From Paenibacillus mesophilus (GTDB lineage Bacteria > Bacillota > Bacilli > Paenibacillales > NBRC-103111), in NCBI RefSeq assembly GCF_005938385.1, contig NZ_VCRA01000005.1, forward strand, positions 434,001-498,000: a stretch of DNA of 64,000 nucleotides, in the 5' to 3' direction. The first letter of the stretch is position 1, and each line of letters opens with the position of its first letter. A model generated the notes under the pieces. The model saw nothing but the letters and a program-made list of their open reading frames with translations, ran no database searches and had not been told where the DNA came from. Both the position numbers and the translations under genes were made by a program. Shown here in pieces: positions 7,699-16,691 of this stretch.

Positions 7699-8508
7699 TC
7701 AGCGTTGACAGCGTGTGCAATAAAACACCTTCCGCGACGCAAGCTCGTCCTGGACTATAGGAGTGCCGCAGCGAACGCAAGGTTCCCCGCCCCTGTCGTA
7801 CACGACGCACCGGCTGTCGAATCCTCCTGTCAGCGCATCTCCCGGAAACAACGGGTTTTCCATATAACCGCCGAAGCGGATCGCTTCGTTCAATACTTTA
7901 TGCATCGACCGGTGCAGCGCGGCGAAATCTTCATCCGACATCATCCCTATAGCCCGATTAGGCAATATCCCCGCATCGAAGCACATTTCGTCGGAATAGC
8001 AATTGCCGATTCCCGCGATCGTCTTCTGATCGGTAAGGGTCGGCTTCAGCACGGATCTTTTCCTGCGCAGCAGTCGTGACAGCCTTTCGACTGTAAAATC
8101 GTATTCCAACGGCTCCGGACCGAGTCCGGACATTTTCCGCTCCGCCTCCGCGCGATCCAGCAGATGTAAGTAACCGAGGCGGAGCCCGATAAAATATAAA
8201 CTTCGTTCGCCGAACGATAGAACGACCTGTGCGGTTCGATCCGGCTTCTCGCGATCGGTACCGTAAAACATCCACCCGCCCAGCATCAAGTGCAGCAGCA
8301 ATATATCGCCGCTGTCCAAATGAAACAGCAAATGTTTGGCCCGTCTCGTAATGTTTGCGATCGCCCGGCCCTCCACCCTTCTCTTAAAAGCTTCGACCGG
8401 CACATTAATAGATTTTTCGCGCTCAATCTCGACCGCCGTAACCGGCCGATGCACGATTCTTTGGACTAGCAGCGTTCTGTACGTTTCCATCTCGGGAAGT
8501 TCCGGCAT
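7699..8508 (-). CDS. mutM: Formamidopyrimidine-DNA glycosylase family protein
   Basis: A 269-residue Fpg/Nei-family glycosylase that removes oxidised purines. Pro2-Glu3 (MPELPE) is the catalytic N-terminus, the lysine in RRAKHLLFHL matches the conserved beta-hairpin Lys, the helix-two-turn-helix reads IAGIGNCYSDE, and a CxxC...CxxC zinc finger closes the protein. The start reads MPELPEMETY rather than the common MPELPEVETV, so this could be a Firmicute Fpg paralogue with somewhat different substrate preference. nfo follows directly. Confidence 0.88.
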   Translation of the reverse strand: MPELPEMETYRTLLVQRIVHRPVTAVEIEREKSINVPVEAFKRRVEGRAIANITRRAKHLLFHLDSGDILLLHLMLGGWMFYGTDREKPDRTAQVVLSFGERSLYFIGLRLGYLHLLDRAEAERKMSGLGPEPLEYDFTVERLSRLLRRKRSVLKPTLTDQKTIAGIGNCYSDEMCFDAGILPNRAIGMMSDEDFAALHRSMHKVLNEAIRFGGYMENPLFPGDALTGGFDSRCVVYDRGGEPCVRCGTPIVQDELASRKVFYCTRCQR

Positions 8509-8607
8509 ATCATTACCTTCTTCATGGCGTTAATGTAAAGTTCCTGACTCTATCAGTTTGCCCTTGCCGGTAATGGTTTCATACCTAAAATCCCAATAGG
8601 CCCCTCC

Positions 8608-9405
8608 TCACCGAAGCCCCAAACGCACGAGCAGCTCGGCCAAATTCGCGCATACAAGGTCCGGTACGACTTCCGCACGCGCAAGCAAATCCTCGAAGTT
8701 ATCCGGCGTCGCGATACCGGTCAATAGAAGTGCGGTTCTTAAGCCAGCCGCTTTCCCCGCCCCTATATCCGTTGCGGGATTATCGCCTACCGCCCATACC
8801 TCGGCTGCCGTCCCGAGCCTTTCGAGCGCGTACTCCATAATGGGGCTAAACGGTTTCCCGATCACGGCAGGTTTCATTTGGAGAGCCCCCTGGATCGCAG
8901 CCGAAATCGCGCCGGCTCCCGGAACAAGCCGCCCATCAGCAGGCAGCAGACGGTCGGGATTCGTCAGCACGTATTCGGCCCCTTCTGAGATGAATTGTAC
9001 GGCAGCTTCCAGCTTCCTGTATGAAAACTCGCGATCGATGCCTTGAACGACGAAGTCGGGCCGATCTTCCACTAGCTCCATACCCGCCTCCCGCAGCGCC
9101 GTCTTCAAACCTTCTTCGCCGATCGCGTATACGCGCCGTCCACGCTCGCTTCCTGCTACATAGCGGGCCGCAGCCTGCGAGGAAGTTACGATTTCATCCG
9201 CATCCGCGGCAATCCCCATATGACGCAAATGTTCGGCTACCGCTTCGGGAGTGCGGGACGAATTATTCGTCACAAACAAAAACGGGAGCGACAGCTCCCT
9301 GATTGTCCCGACAAATGCAGCCGCATGCGGAATCGTCGAATGTCCGGCATACATCGTTCCGTCCAAATCGATCAAAAAAGCGTATCGATGTTCGGTAAGG
9401 TTCAT
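8608..9405 (-). CDS. HAD-IIA (NagD/YutF-type) phosphatase
   Basis: 265 residues with the HAD motifs DLDGTMY (nucleophile Asp12), FVTNNSS (motif II), a lysine in VIGKPFSP (motif III) and VGDNPATDIG (motif IV). The large C2B cap between motifs II and III places it in the HAD-IIA group with NagD, AraL and YutF. Substrates are small phosphorylated metabolites and cannot be deduced. ATG 9405 overlaps the mrfB stop (ATGA). The 100-base gap that follows towards mutM carries a lone half-site resembling the palindromic repeat. Confidence 0.85.
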   Translation of the reverse strand: MNLTEHRYAFLIDLDGTMYAGHSTIPHAAAFVGTIRELSLPFLFVTNNSSRTPEAVAEHLRHMGIAADADEIVTSSQAAARYVAGSERGRRVYAIGEEGLKTALREAGMELVEDRPDFVVQGIDREFSYRKLEAAVQFISEGAEYVLTNPDRLLPADGRLVPGAGAISAAIQGALQMKPAVIGKPFSPIMEYALERLGTAAEVWAVGDNPATDIGAGKAAGLRTALLLTGIATPDNFEDLLARAEVVPDLVCANLAELLVRLGLR

Positions 9406-10904
9406 AACGTTTCTGTCCTCCGCTCGGATCTTTCGCCGGATCGTATATCTTCACCGGAGAAAGTCAAGGTTTGCTGCCATATACCGGCCGTCCATTCGGA
9501 ACCGTAACGTTTGCCGCCCTTATTGGCAGCACCCGCTACCGGCTTGCGCATGTCCTTCCGTTTTCGTGCGGAATCGCGTTTTGCTTTCAGCCGTTCGACC
9601 CTTTTACGGATCGCCTCGAGCTCCTCCGCGCCGCTCCCTTCCTTGCGGGCAGCCGAGATTCTGCCGCGGGCTTTCTCGAACGCCTGCTCCGCATACAACA
9701 GCGCACGGTCGTAATCTTTCTGCTGATGCTCGTAATACATGGCCAGCTCCACGTAAGGCGTAAGCGGAGCGATCCTGGATCGCCGCTTGCGCTCTATAGC
9801 CCGCTCCCATAACGATATCGCCGGGCCGAATCGTCCTTGACCCTTGTAAAATTCGGCTGCCGGAAGCAGGTAGTCGGCCGCTTGCTCCGATTCAAGGCCG
9901 AGCAGCTCCCGGAACACTTCGTCCGCTTCTTCGGCACGGCCCAGCTTGTCGAGCCATAGCGCCAGCCGGAACAGCTCCTCGGGCTCCATCCGTTCGCGGG
10001 GTACGGTCCCGGTCATTAGACGCGTGAGATGTATCGCCAAGCAGGCGAGCGTCAGCACGTCCTTCTCATTGTGCTCGAATACGCCCGCAACGAGCGTCGG
10101 ATCGTTCTCCGCCAAATACTGAAAATATAGGGCGGGCGCAAGCGAGCCCGGTACGTCGTCGATCCGGCTTAAGCCGAGCCGTTCCCGCTCGACGGAGCTC
10201 AGACGGCACGAAGGCAGCGTATTGCGCCATAGGCTGCGGGACGGGTAAAGAAAGTCGAAATGGACCGGATCGGTCGCTCCGTCCTTCTGCCTGTTCAAGA
10301 TGTACCTGTTCTTCAGGACCGGCCAATCGAAGCATTTGCCGTTATACGATACGAGCATATCGCGGTCCGTCAGACGTTCCCGCAAATGATGCAGCATAGC
10401 GGCTTCTTCAGCCGGGTTGCGGATGAACAGCTGTTCCACGACAAAGGCGTCCGGGTCGTAAAAGCCGATCCCGACCATGAACGCCACATTCCCCGCTCCT
10501 ACGCCGAGCCCGGTCGTCTCCGTGTCGAGAAACAACAACCGTTCATGGCTGACGGGCGGCAATGCTAGTGGATCCGCAGTTTGATTCTCCGCCGCAAACG
10601 AGCCATTTCGGCCTCTCCCGCTCCCTTTACGGCTTCCCCGCTTCTTCGCGACCGCACCCAATGCCGACAAGGGCCCCGCTTCGCCGCACAGCTCGCCCAG
10701 GCGGTATTTGCCGTGCATATGATCGAACGGGTAGCGAAGACGACGAATGATGAACTGGCCCCAATCGTTATGATGCATTTTGGCGCCGAGCCGTTCCCAG
10801 GACGCGCCGAGCGTCTCGGACACGAGTACGGCAGTCGATGCAGAATCGACGGCAGTGTCCGCCGTCTTCTTTAACCGTCCAAGCCGTTCCTTCAGCGAGC
10901 TCAT
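9402..10904 (-). CDS. mrfB: MrfB/YprB-type DEDD exonuclease with TPR-like tail
   Basis: 500 residues. The core (about 150-320) is an RNase H-like DEDD exonuclease: FLDTETTGLG, SYNGKCFDWPVLKNR and EHNEKDVLTLACL give the acidic metal ligands. The C-terminal third is alpha-helical with TPR-like repeats and a basic tail. B. subtilis MrfB (YprB) is an exonuclease that works with the helicase MrfA in repair of mitomycin C damage. Here it overlaps the mrfA stop by 4 bases (ATGA), as expected for that pair. An Arg/Gly/Ser-rich linker near residue 105 is probably disordered. Confidence 0.9.
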   Translation of the reverse strand: MSSLKERLGRLKKTADTAVDSASTAVLVSETLGASWERLGAKMHHNDWGQFIIRRLRYPFDHMHGKYRLGELCGEAGPLSALGAVAKKRGSRKGSGRGRNGSFAAENQTADPLALPPVSHERLLFLDTETTGLGVGAGNVAFMVGIGFYDPDAFVVEQLFIRNPAEEAAMLHHLRERLTDRDMLVSYNGKCFDWPVLKNRYILNRQKDGATDPVHFDFLYPSRSLWRNTLPSCRLSSVERERLGLSRIDDVPGSLAPALYFQYLAENDPTLVAGVFEHNEKDVLTLACLAIHLTRLMTGTVPRERMEPEELFRLALWLDKLGRAEEADEVFRELLGLESEQAADYLLPAAEFYKGQGRFGPAISLWERAIERKRRSRIAPLTPYVELAMYYEHQQKDYDRALLYAEQAFEKARGRISAARKEGSGAEELEAIRKRVERLKAKRDSARKRKDMRKPVAGAANKGGKRYGSEWTAGIWQQTLTFSGEDIRSGERSERRTETL

Positions 10905-13192
10905 CCGTCGGCCCCTCCTTTCATCGCGGCAAGCAGCTTGACGGCAAGCGATTTACCGGTCAAACCGACCTCTTCGATCGGGCCGACGCATGCGGGACAT
11001 CCGCTCAAGCATCCGCACCCCGTAATATGCTTTGCCGCTTCGTCGATCAATAGAGCGTGCACGTCATATAGTCGTTCGCTTAAGCCGACTCCTCCCGGAT
11101 AACGGTCGTAGAAAAAGATCGTCGGCATTTTATCATGAACGGAGCGGACCTGCGGGACGACGCGAATATCAAGCGGATCGCACATCAGATAGAGCGGCGC
11201 CAAATGAACCATCACGTTGGCCAAGCCGAGCAGCGCATATTGCAAATCGTTAGCGCTCAAGCCGCCGGTCGCTTCCTCGCCGAAAGTGATCCAATACGAG
11301 CTCGTATGCATCTCTTCCTCGGGCAGATGTATCGGGCCGGACCCGATATTCTCATGCGTACGCAAACGGATTTTTTTGAATATCGTAGCCTTCGCGTTAA
11401 GCGTAACTTCGCCGAACCGGCGTTCGCACAGTCCCGCCGCCTCTTCCTTGTGGGTTTGCAGCACTTTCAGTTGTACCGCCAAATTGGCGTCCGTATAGTA
11501 ATCGACGTCGACCTCGCGGACGTACGCCTTCTTCTCCTCGTAGTCGAGCTTCTCCACTTGATACTGGACGCCTTCATGGATATAGATCGCTTCCTCGTGC
11601 ACGAGCGTCGGCGCGCTGAACCGGTCGACCTCGCCGATGACGCGACTGCCGTTCGACATATCGATAATAATAATATTTTCTTGAGCGGCCGAGCGAAGAG
11701 AAATATCGTGGGCGGGAAACGACTGCTCCATCCAGTACCAGCGGCCTTTGACGCGGTGCACGATTTTTTCTTCGGCCAGAAACTCGAGCAATTCCGTTAA
11801 GGGCTCGTCGCCGAACTTTTCGTTTTCCTCGAAAGGCAGCTCGTAAGCCGCGCACTTGACATGGTCGAGCAAGATGATCAAATTGTCAGGCTGGATGAGA
11901 GCGCGTTCCGGCGACCGTTCGAAAAAATAGTCCGGATTCTCGATCATGAACTGGTCCAGCGGATTGCTGCTCGCAACCATGAACGTAATCGAGCTCTCCT
12001 GCCTGCGCCCCGCTCTCCCCGACTGCTGCCAAGCGCTTGCTACCGTTCCCGGATATCCGTTCATGACGCATGCCTGCAGCTGTCCGATGTCGATGCCGAG
12101 CTCCAGCGCATTCGTGCTGACGACGCCGCGTATTTCCCCGGAACGCAATCCGCGCTCGATCTCCCTCCGCTGCTGCGGCAAATAACCGCCCCTGTACCCG
12201 CGTATCGACTTCGTCCCGAGCTCGTGCCGGACAAGCTCCTGCAAATAGGTGAGCAGCAGCTCGACCCTGACGCGGCTGCGGGCGAAGACGATCGTCTGGA
12301 TATCGTTTTTCAGCAAAAAAGCGGCGAGCTTCTGCGATTCCAGCACGCTGCTCCGGCGTATGCCGAGCTGCTTGTTCACGACAGGCGGATTGTAGAAGAC
12401 GAAGTGCTTCTCCCCGGACGGTGCGCCGTTGCGATTCACGAGCGTTACCGGTTCGCCGACGAGCCGTTCCGCATGCTCCCCCGGGTTATCGATCGTTGCC
12501 GATGCGCAGATGAACTGCGGTGCGGAGCCGTAAAACCGGCAAATCCGCTTCAACCGCCGAATCACGTTGGCGACATGGCTCCCGAAAACGCCGCGATAGC
12601 TGTGCAGCTCGTCGATGACGATGAATTTGATGTTCTCGAACAGCTTGACCCATTTCGTATGATGAGGCAAAATAGCCGAATGGAGCATATCCGGGTTCGT
12701 TACGACAATATGCCCGGCATTACGGATCGCCTGCCGTACCGTCGGAGGCGTGTCGCCGTCGTATGTATGCGTCTTGATATCGGCGCCGAGCAGATCGACG
12801 ATTCCGTGAAGCTCCGCGACCTGATCCTGGGCCAGCGCCTTTGTCGGAAATAAATAAAGAGCCCGCGAGCTGTCATCCTTCAATATGCGATTCAGCACGG
12901 GCAAGTTGTAGCACATCGTCTTCCCCGACGCGGTGGGCGTTACCGCAACGACACTCCGCCCCTCCTCGGCCGCACGAAACGATTCGGCTTGGTGCGTGTA
13001 TAGACGCGTGATCCCTTTCCGGACAAGCGCTTCCCGCAAGCCGGAATCGATCGTTTCCGGAAAATCGGCATAGCTCGCCGGTCTCGGAGCGATCGTCCGC
13101 CAATGGGTAACTTGACTCATCAGTTCTGGGGTGTTTTTGATCGTCTCGATCATTTCTTCGATGGAGGATACTTTTCCAGTGAGCCGGTTCAT
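10901..13192 (-). CDS. mrfA: MrfA/YprA-type DEAD-like helicase
   Basis: 763-residue superfamily 2 helicase. N-terminal ATPase motifs: VVAVTPTASGKT (Walker A), DELHSYRG (DEAH-like), CASATI. C-terminal helicase motifs: FARSRV, STNALELGIDIG and QQSGRAGR. The C-terminal DUF1998 region ends with four clustered cysteines (CGCLSGCPAC) that bind a metal in this family. B. subtilis MrfA unwinds DNA in excision of mitomycin C adducts with MrfB. ATG 13192 follows GAGGGGAAAGCGGA and a strong promoter 55 bases upstream. Confidence 0.92.
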   Translation of the reverse strand: MNRLTGKVSSIEEMIETIKNTPELMSQVTHWRTIAPRPASYADFPETIDSGLREALVRKGITRLYTHQAESFRAAEEGRSVVAVTPTASGKTMCYNLPVLNRILKDDSSRALYLFPTKALAQDQVAELHGIVDLLGADIKTHTYDGDTPPTVRQAIRNAGHIVVTNPDMLHSAILPHHTKWVKLFENIKFIVIDELHSYRGVFGSHVANVIRRLKRICRFYGSAPQFICASATIDNPGEHAERLVGEPVTLVNRNGAPSGEKHFVFYNPPVVNKQLGIRRSSVLESQKLAAFLLKNDIQTIVFARSRVRVELLLTYLQELVRHELGTKSIRGYRGGYLPQQRREIERGLRSGEIRGVVSTNALELGIDIGQLQACVMNGYPGTVASAWQQSGRAGRRQESSITFMVASSNPLDQFMIENPDYFFERSPERALIQPDNLIILLDHVKCAAYELPFEENEKFGDEPLTELLEFLAEEKIVHRVKGRWYWMEQSFPAHDISLRSAAQENIIIIDMSNGSRVIGEVDRFSAPTLVHEEAIYIHEGVQYQVEKLDYEEKKAYVREVDVDYYTDANLAVQLKVLQTHKEEAAGLCERRFGEVTLNAKATIFKKIRLRTHENIGSGPIHLPEEEMHTSSYWITFGEEATGGLSANDLQYALLGLANVMVHLAPLYLMCDPLDIRVVPQVRSVHDKMPTIFFYDRYPGGVGLSERLYDVHALLIDEAAKHITGCGCLSGCPACVGPIEEVGLTGKSLAVKLLAAMKGGADG

Positions 13193-13248
13193 TCCGCTTT
13201 CCCCTCGCCGTCATGTTCGAATCCCGTTCGGTAGGTTCCGTCACTCCA

Positions 13249-13277
13249 ATTGTACAGAATATACGTTCGCATGACAA
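13249..13277 (-). promoter_or_regulatory. Sigma-A promoter of the mrfA operon
   Basis: TTGTCA and TACAAT with exactly 17 bases between them, about 55 bases before the mrfA start codon. It begins right after a terminator T-run, so mrfA is independent of the small gene upstream. No obvious LexA box is seen here. Confidence 0.8.
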
Positions 13278-13281
13278 TAAC

Positions 13282-13306
13282 AAAAACCGCCCCGATAAGC
13301 AGGCGG
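13282..13306 (-). terminator. Terminator between the small ORF and mrfA
   Basis: On the minus strand CCGCC-tgcttatcgg-GGCGG is followed by TTTTTG. It would end the transcript of the 67-residue gene at 13464-13667. Confidence 0.65.
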
Positions 13307-13463
13307 CTGATTCGAATCTTTACGGTCAGGCTCGAATGGCGTTTAAATGAAATGGACGAATGCGTCACATTTGCATGCATTGTGTCGTATTGAATAGAAT
13401 ATTCCGACTATTCCGAAACTTTTCGCTCGTCTCGTGTCAATTCCTGCGCTTTCCCGGAAAATA

Positions 13464-13667
13464 TTATATTTCCGCGGCATCGTCATAATCGTACCGAAAG
13501 CCGTCCCGGTCGATCCCATGAGCGCTTGAGGACCTATCCTTCGGCTCGCTGGACAGCTTCGCCAGCACCTCGCGGTAGCTGTACGAAGCCTGTTTGCTTC
13601 CATCATGCTTCAATGCGACTCTCAGCGCCTGTTTGATGACGGCGAAGTCCTGATTATTCAGCTGCAT
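13464..13667 (-). CDS. Small hypothetical protein (67 aa)
   Basis: The start MQLNNQDF at 13667 follows GGGGGAGCCGGG; the longer frame adds 12 codons with no better site. The protein is soluble and charged: an N-terminal helix (NQDFAVIKQALRVALKHD) then a Ser/Asp-rich, Tyr-containing tail ending DYDDAAEI. No known domain was recognised. It has its own terminator downstream and faces away from the nitroreductase gene, so the two share the intergenic promoter region. Confidence 0.6.
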   Translation of the reverse strand: MQLNNQDFAVIKQALRVALKHDGSKQASYSYREVLAKLSSEPKDRSSSAHGIDRDGFRYDYDDAAEI

Positions 13668-13852
13668 CCCGGCTCCCCCTTTCCATAGTCCAAGCTCCAC
13701 CAATTAGTTTGTCCCGGAAATCCGGAAACATTCAGAATTGCAGTCCGTGTATAATCAAAGCCGGGATCTCTAAAAGTTGCAAAGTTACTCATCGGGTATA
13801 ATATAATCGATTGGGAATGGATCATTTCAAACTCTGGGAGGAAAATGCCGTT

Positions 13853-14458
13853 ATGAGCAAAATACAATCCGAAACGATCTCCAATTATCGTCAAGCCGAA
13901 TACGATATCGATACCACTTATGTCCGCCGCTGGTCCCCCCGTTCTTTTGCCGCTCAGGAAGTGGAGGAAAGCGTGCTGCTAAGCTTGTTCGAAGCGGCCA
14001 GATGGGCCCCTTCGGCCAACAACGAGCAGCCTTGGCAATACATAGTGGCTCGTACGGAACAAGAAAAGACGGTGTTCCTCTCGTTTATTAATGAAGGGAA
14101 CCGGTTATGGTGCGATAAAGCCCCCATTCTCGTTCTTGCGTTGTCGAATCGGATCAATTCAAGAGGAAATCCAAACCGCAGTCATGCGTTCGACACCGGG
14201 ACCGCTTGGGGATTTCTTGCTCTCGAAGCAGCCCGGAAAGGACTCGTATCGCATGCGATGGGCGGATTCGATGCGAATAAAGCCCTGGAAATGCTCGGCA
14301 TTCCCGAAGATTTCGACGCACATGCCGTCATTGCCATCGGTTATCAGGGCGAAGCGGAGGCGCTGCCGCCGAATTTGCAGGAACGGGAAAAGCCTTCCAA
14401 CCGCAGACCTATCGGACAAACGCTTCATATGGGCTCCTTCGGAAACCGGTTGCTTTGA
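13853..14458 (+). CDS. Nitroreductase family protein
   Basis: 201 residues from ATG 13853, which follows GGGAGGA after an 11-base spacing. An alternative start 42 bases upstream (MGMDHFK) cannot be excluded. The FMN-binding features of the family are present: RRWSPRSFA at the N-terminus, RWAPSANNEQPWQYIV and GFLALEAARKGL, GGFD. It is a single-domain flavin reductase of the kind annotated as malonic semialdehyde or nitro compound reductases; substrate unknown. A TATAAT-like stretch lies near 13800. Confidence 0.85.
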   Translation: MSKIQSETISNYRQAEYDIDTTYVRRWSPRSFAAQEVEESVLLSLFEAARWAPSANNEQPWQYIVARTEQEKTVFLSFINEGNRLWCDKAPILVLALSNRINSRGNPNRSHAFDTGTAWGFLALEAARKGLVSHAMGGFDANKALEMLGIPEDFDAHAVIAIGYQGEAEALPPNLQEREKPSNRRPIGQTLHMGSFGNRLL

Positions 14459-14556
14459 CCCGGCCGGTACGTCCGCTGTTTTCATCTTGCGCAAATTGGT
14501 GTAAAATAAGAGGAATCTACGAACAATTCCGATTGTTCAGCGTGAGGTGAGAGACG

Positions 14557-14991
14557 TTGCTGGAGAACCTGTACAAACAAATCGTCATGGATCATTATAA
14601 AAATCCCCGCAACAAAGGCAAGCTGGAAGGGGAAGGCTCGATCCAGTTCCCATATAAAAATCCGACCTGCGGCGATGTTATGGTGCTTTACATGACGGTA
14701 GACGAAAACCAGAAAATTAAGGACGTTAAATTTGAGGGTGAAGGCTGCTCGATCAGTATGGCTTCCTGCTCGATGATGACCGACCTCGTCAAGGGCAAAT
14801 CGTTCGAAGAAGCCGAAAGGCTGATCGGACTATTCAACGATATGATCAAGAACGGCGAGCTGCCCGAGGACGAGGAGGAGCTTGGCGACGCTCTGGCCCT
14901 TTCCGGCATCCATAAGCTTAGAGCCCGCCACAATTGCTCTCTGCTCGGCTGGAATGGCTTGGATCGCGCCATGAAGCAGCACTCTCATTAA
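14557..14991 (+). CDS. sufU: SufU, zinc-dependent sulfur transfer protein for Fe-S assembly
   Basis: 144 residues starting at TTG 14557 behind GTGAGGTGAGAGACG. The three conserved cysteines are in PTCGD, GCSISMASC and RHNCSLL, with the acidic insertion between the last two that marks SufU rather than IscU. SufU accepts sulfur from the SufS persulfide. It usually sits inside sufCDSUB; here it is alone with its own terminator, so it is either a relocated copy or a paralogue. It is 100 bases after the nitroreductase gene on the same strand. Confidence 0.9.
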   Translation: MLENLYKQIVMDHYKNPRNKGKLEGEGSIQFPYKNPTCGDVMVLYMTVDENQKIKDVKFEGEGCSISMASCSMMTDLVKGKSFEEAERLIGLFNDMIKNGELPEDEEELGDALALSGIHKLRARHNCSLLGWNGLDRAMKQHSH

Positions 14992-15008
14992 TCATCCCGT
15001 CTTACACA

Positions 15009-15037
15009 GGCTCCCTGCATGTCAGGGAGTCTTTTTT
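15009..15037 (+). terminator. Terminator after sufU
   Basis: GGCTCCCTG-cat-gTCAGGGAGTC followed by six T, 18 bases past the sufU stop. Confidence 0.9.
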
Positions 15038-15138
15038 GCGAACTGATTCCTCGATATTTATTAATGACGTTAACTATCACCGACAAACAAAGCCCGCCGT
15101 CAAGACAGGCAGGCTTCGAAACCCAACTTCGTTTACGG

Positions 15139-15831
15139 TTAATGCAAGATCCAGTAAAGCGGAATAGATAACAAAGAGGTCACGATCCCGGTCAAGCCCA
15201 TCGCCAGTCCGCCTGCGCTTCCTTGCAGCTCGGACTCCCGGATGATCCGCGCAGTTCCGATTCCATGCGACGCCGTGCCGATGGCGACTCCGATCGCCAC
15301 GTCGTCCCGGACACGGACGGCACGCAAAAAAGCAGGTCCGAACATACTCCCGACAAGCCCGGTCAAAACCGTCAGAACGGCGCCTAGCTCCGGGACTCCC
15401 CCAAGCAGTCTCACGATCTCGATCGAGATCGGCGAGCTCGTCGATTTCGGCAGCGCCGTAATCCACAGCTCCTTCGACCCGCCTGCGATCCAGATGAAAA
15501 AAGCGCTGCTCGTCATTCCGCATAAGCTGCCGGCCAGTACCCCCGCAATGATGGCGCGAAGCTGTCTTTTGAGCCTCACGGCCTGCTTGTACATCGGCAC
15601 GCCTAACGCAACCGTTGCCGGACCGAGGCAAAAAATAAGCAAATCGCCGCCGATCCGGTAGGATTCGTATGAAATGCCGCTTGCGAGCAGAAATACGATT
15701 AACGAAGCCGAGCATACAAACAACGGATGAAGCCACCGTATGCGGGCGTGTAGACGGAGGGCGACAACGTATGCCGCTACCGTAACGGTAACGCCGAACA
15801 AAGGATCATTCCACCAATTGTTTCCGTTCAT
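15139..15831 (-). CDS. lrgB: LrgB/CidB family membrane protein
   Basis: 230 residues, almost entirely hydrophobic with about six to seven membrane segments. The signature loops TALPKSTSSPISIEI and GTASHGIGTARI are characteristic of LrgB/CidB. With LrgA it forms a membrane complex first described as a murein hydrolase export regulator and, for B. subtilis YsbAB (PftAB), as a pyruvate uptake system. It overlaps the lrgA end by 26 bases. No LytSR-type regulator is nearby. Confidence 0.9.
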   Translation of the reverse strand: MNGNNWWNDPLFGVTVTVAAYVVALRLHARIRWLHPLFVCSASLIVFLLASGISYESYRIGGDLLIFCLGPATVALGVPMYKQAVRLKRQLRAIIAGVLAGSLCGMTSSAFFIWIAGGSKELWITALPKSTSSPISIEIVRLLGGVPELGAVLTVLTGLVGSMFGPAFLRAVRVRDDVAIGVAIGTASHGIGTARIIRESELQGSAGGLAMGLTGIVTSLLSIPLYWILH

Positions 15832-16174
15832 CCTCGGAGCCTCCCTTCCCAGACAGCGCCCCGGTTACTTTAGCCGTAACGAGCAATACGAGCAGGGTGC
15901 CGATTATGAGACTCAAACCGATACCTAATGCATTGCTGCCGATAACCGGAAAGAATACGATCGTCCCGACGATGAACGGAGCGAAAAACAACATCAAGTG
16001 CCGAAGCAAAAACTGCGCGCTCTCCTCCACCCATTCAAGCTTCACCCATCCGGCAAACAGCGATATGACAAACAGAATAAGTCCGATTACATTAGCCGGA
16101 AGCGGGACATGAAGACCTTCGCGAACAAGCAGGCCCGCGAAGTGGAAGGCAAGCAATATGGACAACCCTCGCAC
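15806..16174 (-). CDS. lrgA: LrgA/CidA family holin-like membrane protein
   Basis: 122 residues with four hydrophobic segments. The typical N-terminal GLLVREGLHVPLPANVIGL and the central LLRHLMLFFAPF are visible. It is the holin-like partner of LrgB. The start ATG 16174 follows GGGAAATCCGGTGC, a weak site. The C-terminus is hydrophilic (GKGGSEDERKQ) and overlaps lrgB. Repeat copy B lies in the divergent region upstream, between this gene and the YbjQ-family gene. Confidence 0.88.
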   Translation of the reverse strand: MRGLSILLAFHFAGLLVREGLHVPLPANVIGLILFVISLFAGWVKLEWVEESAQFLLRHLMLFFAPFIVGTIVFFPVIGSNALGIGLSLIIGTLLVLLVTAKVTGALSGKGGSEDERKQLVE

Positions 16175-16240
16175 CGGATTTCCCCTTTCACAACATTTTA
16201 CTTTTTAATCGACATGGAAAAGTATATCATAGATAGTGTC

Positions 16241-16342
16241 AGGAACTTTAACGGAATTATCGCCCTAACTGGCGACCGGGGCTTTGTTGACCGGCAAGTC
16301 CCGGTCGTCAGAGAGCGGGTACGTTATTCCGTTAAAGTTCCT
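16241..16342. repeat. Palindromic repeat element, copy B
   Basis: 102 bp with the same 17-base inverted ends as copy A, in the same orientation. The interior shares GACCGG, CCGGCAA and GTCAGAGAGC with A. It lies between divergent genes, so it could influence both promoters. Confidence 0.85.
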
Positions 16343-16376
16343 AAGACAAATGAATGAAACGAATGGAGGATTTCCA

Positions 16377-16691
16377 ATGATTTTAACAACTACGCCTTCG
16401 ATCGAGGGCAAAACGGTCGTCGAATACGTTTCCGTCGTTACAGGCGAGGCCATTATGGGAGCGAATATCGTACGTGACCTGTTCGCCTCCATTACCGATA
16501 TTGTCGGGGGCAGATCCGGCGCTTACGAAAGCAAGCTGAAAGAAGCCCGCGACATGGCATTCGAAGAAATGCGCTCGCAGGCTTCGCGTTATGGCGCCAA
16601 CGCGATCGTCGGGATCGACGTCGATTACGAAGTCATCCGTGACGGAATGCTCATGGTCGCCGTTAGCGGTACCGCGGTACGCGTACAATAA
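16377..16691 (+). CDS. YbjQ/UPF0145 family protein
   Basis: 104 residues from ATG 16377 behind GGAGGATTTCCA. The motifs are those of the UPF0145 (YbjQ) family: [17 protein letters not shown], then [17 protein letters not shown] and [14 protein letters not shown]. These small proteins form pentamers; their function is unknown, with heavy-metal binding suggested in older annotations. It is flanked by repeat copy B upstream and a long gap downstream. Confidence 0.88.
   Translation: MILTTTPSIEGKTVVEYVSVVTGEAIMGANIVRDLFASITDIVGGRSGAYESKLKEARDMAFEEMRSQASRYGANAIVGIDVDYEVIRDGMLMVAVSGTAVRVQ

Noticed and set aside
8530..8545. Half-site resembling the palindromic repeat end (TAAAGTTCCT)
   Set aside because: Only one arm is present, with no partner arm or interior; probably chance or a fully decayed copy.
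11861..12853. 330-codon plus-strand frame opposite mrfA
   Set aside because: Shadow of the helicase gene; composition is Arg/Asp/Leu-rich without any domain, as expected for antisense frames in GC-rich DNA.
13189..13269. A 27-codon ORF (starts MRTYILYNWS) overlapping the mrfA start codon by 4 bases
   Set aside because: Its start codon and first codons lie inside the -35/-10 region of a strong mrfA promoter and it has no good ribosome binding site, so it would not be on the transcript.
13795..13820. TATAATATAATCG stretch before the nitroreductase gene as a promoter
   Set aside because: Several overlapping -10 choices and no -35 at correct spacing; not precise enough to annotate.
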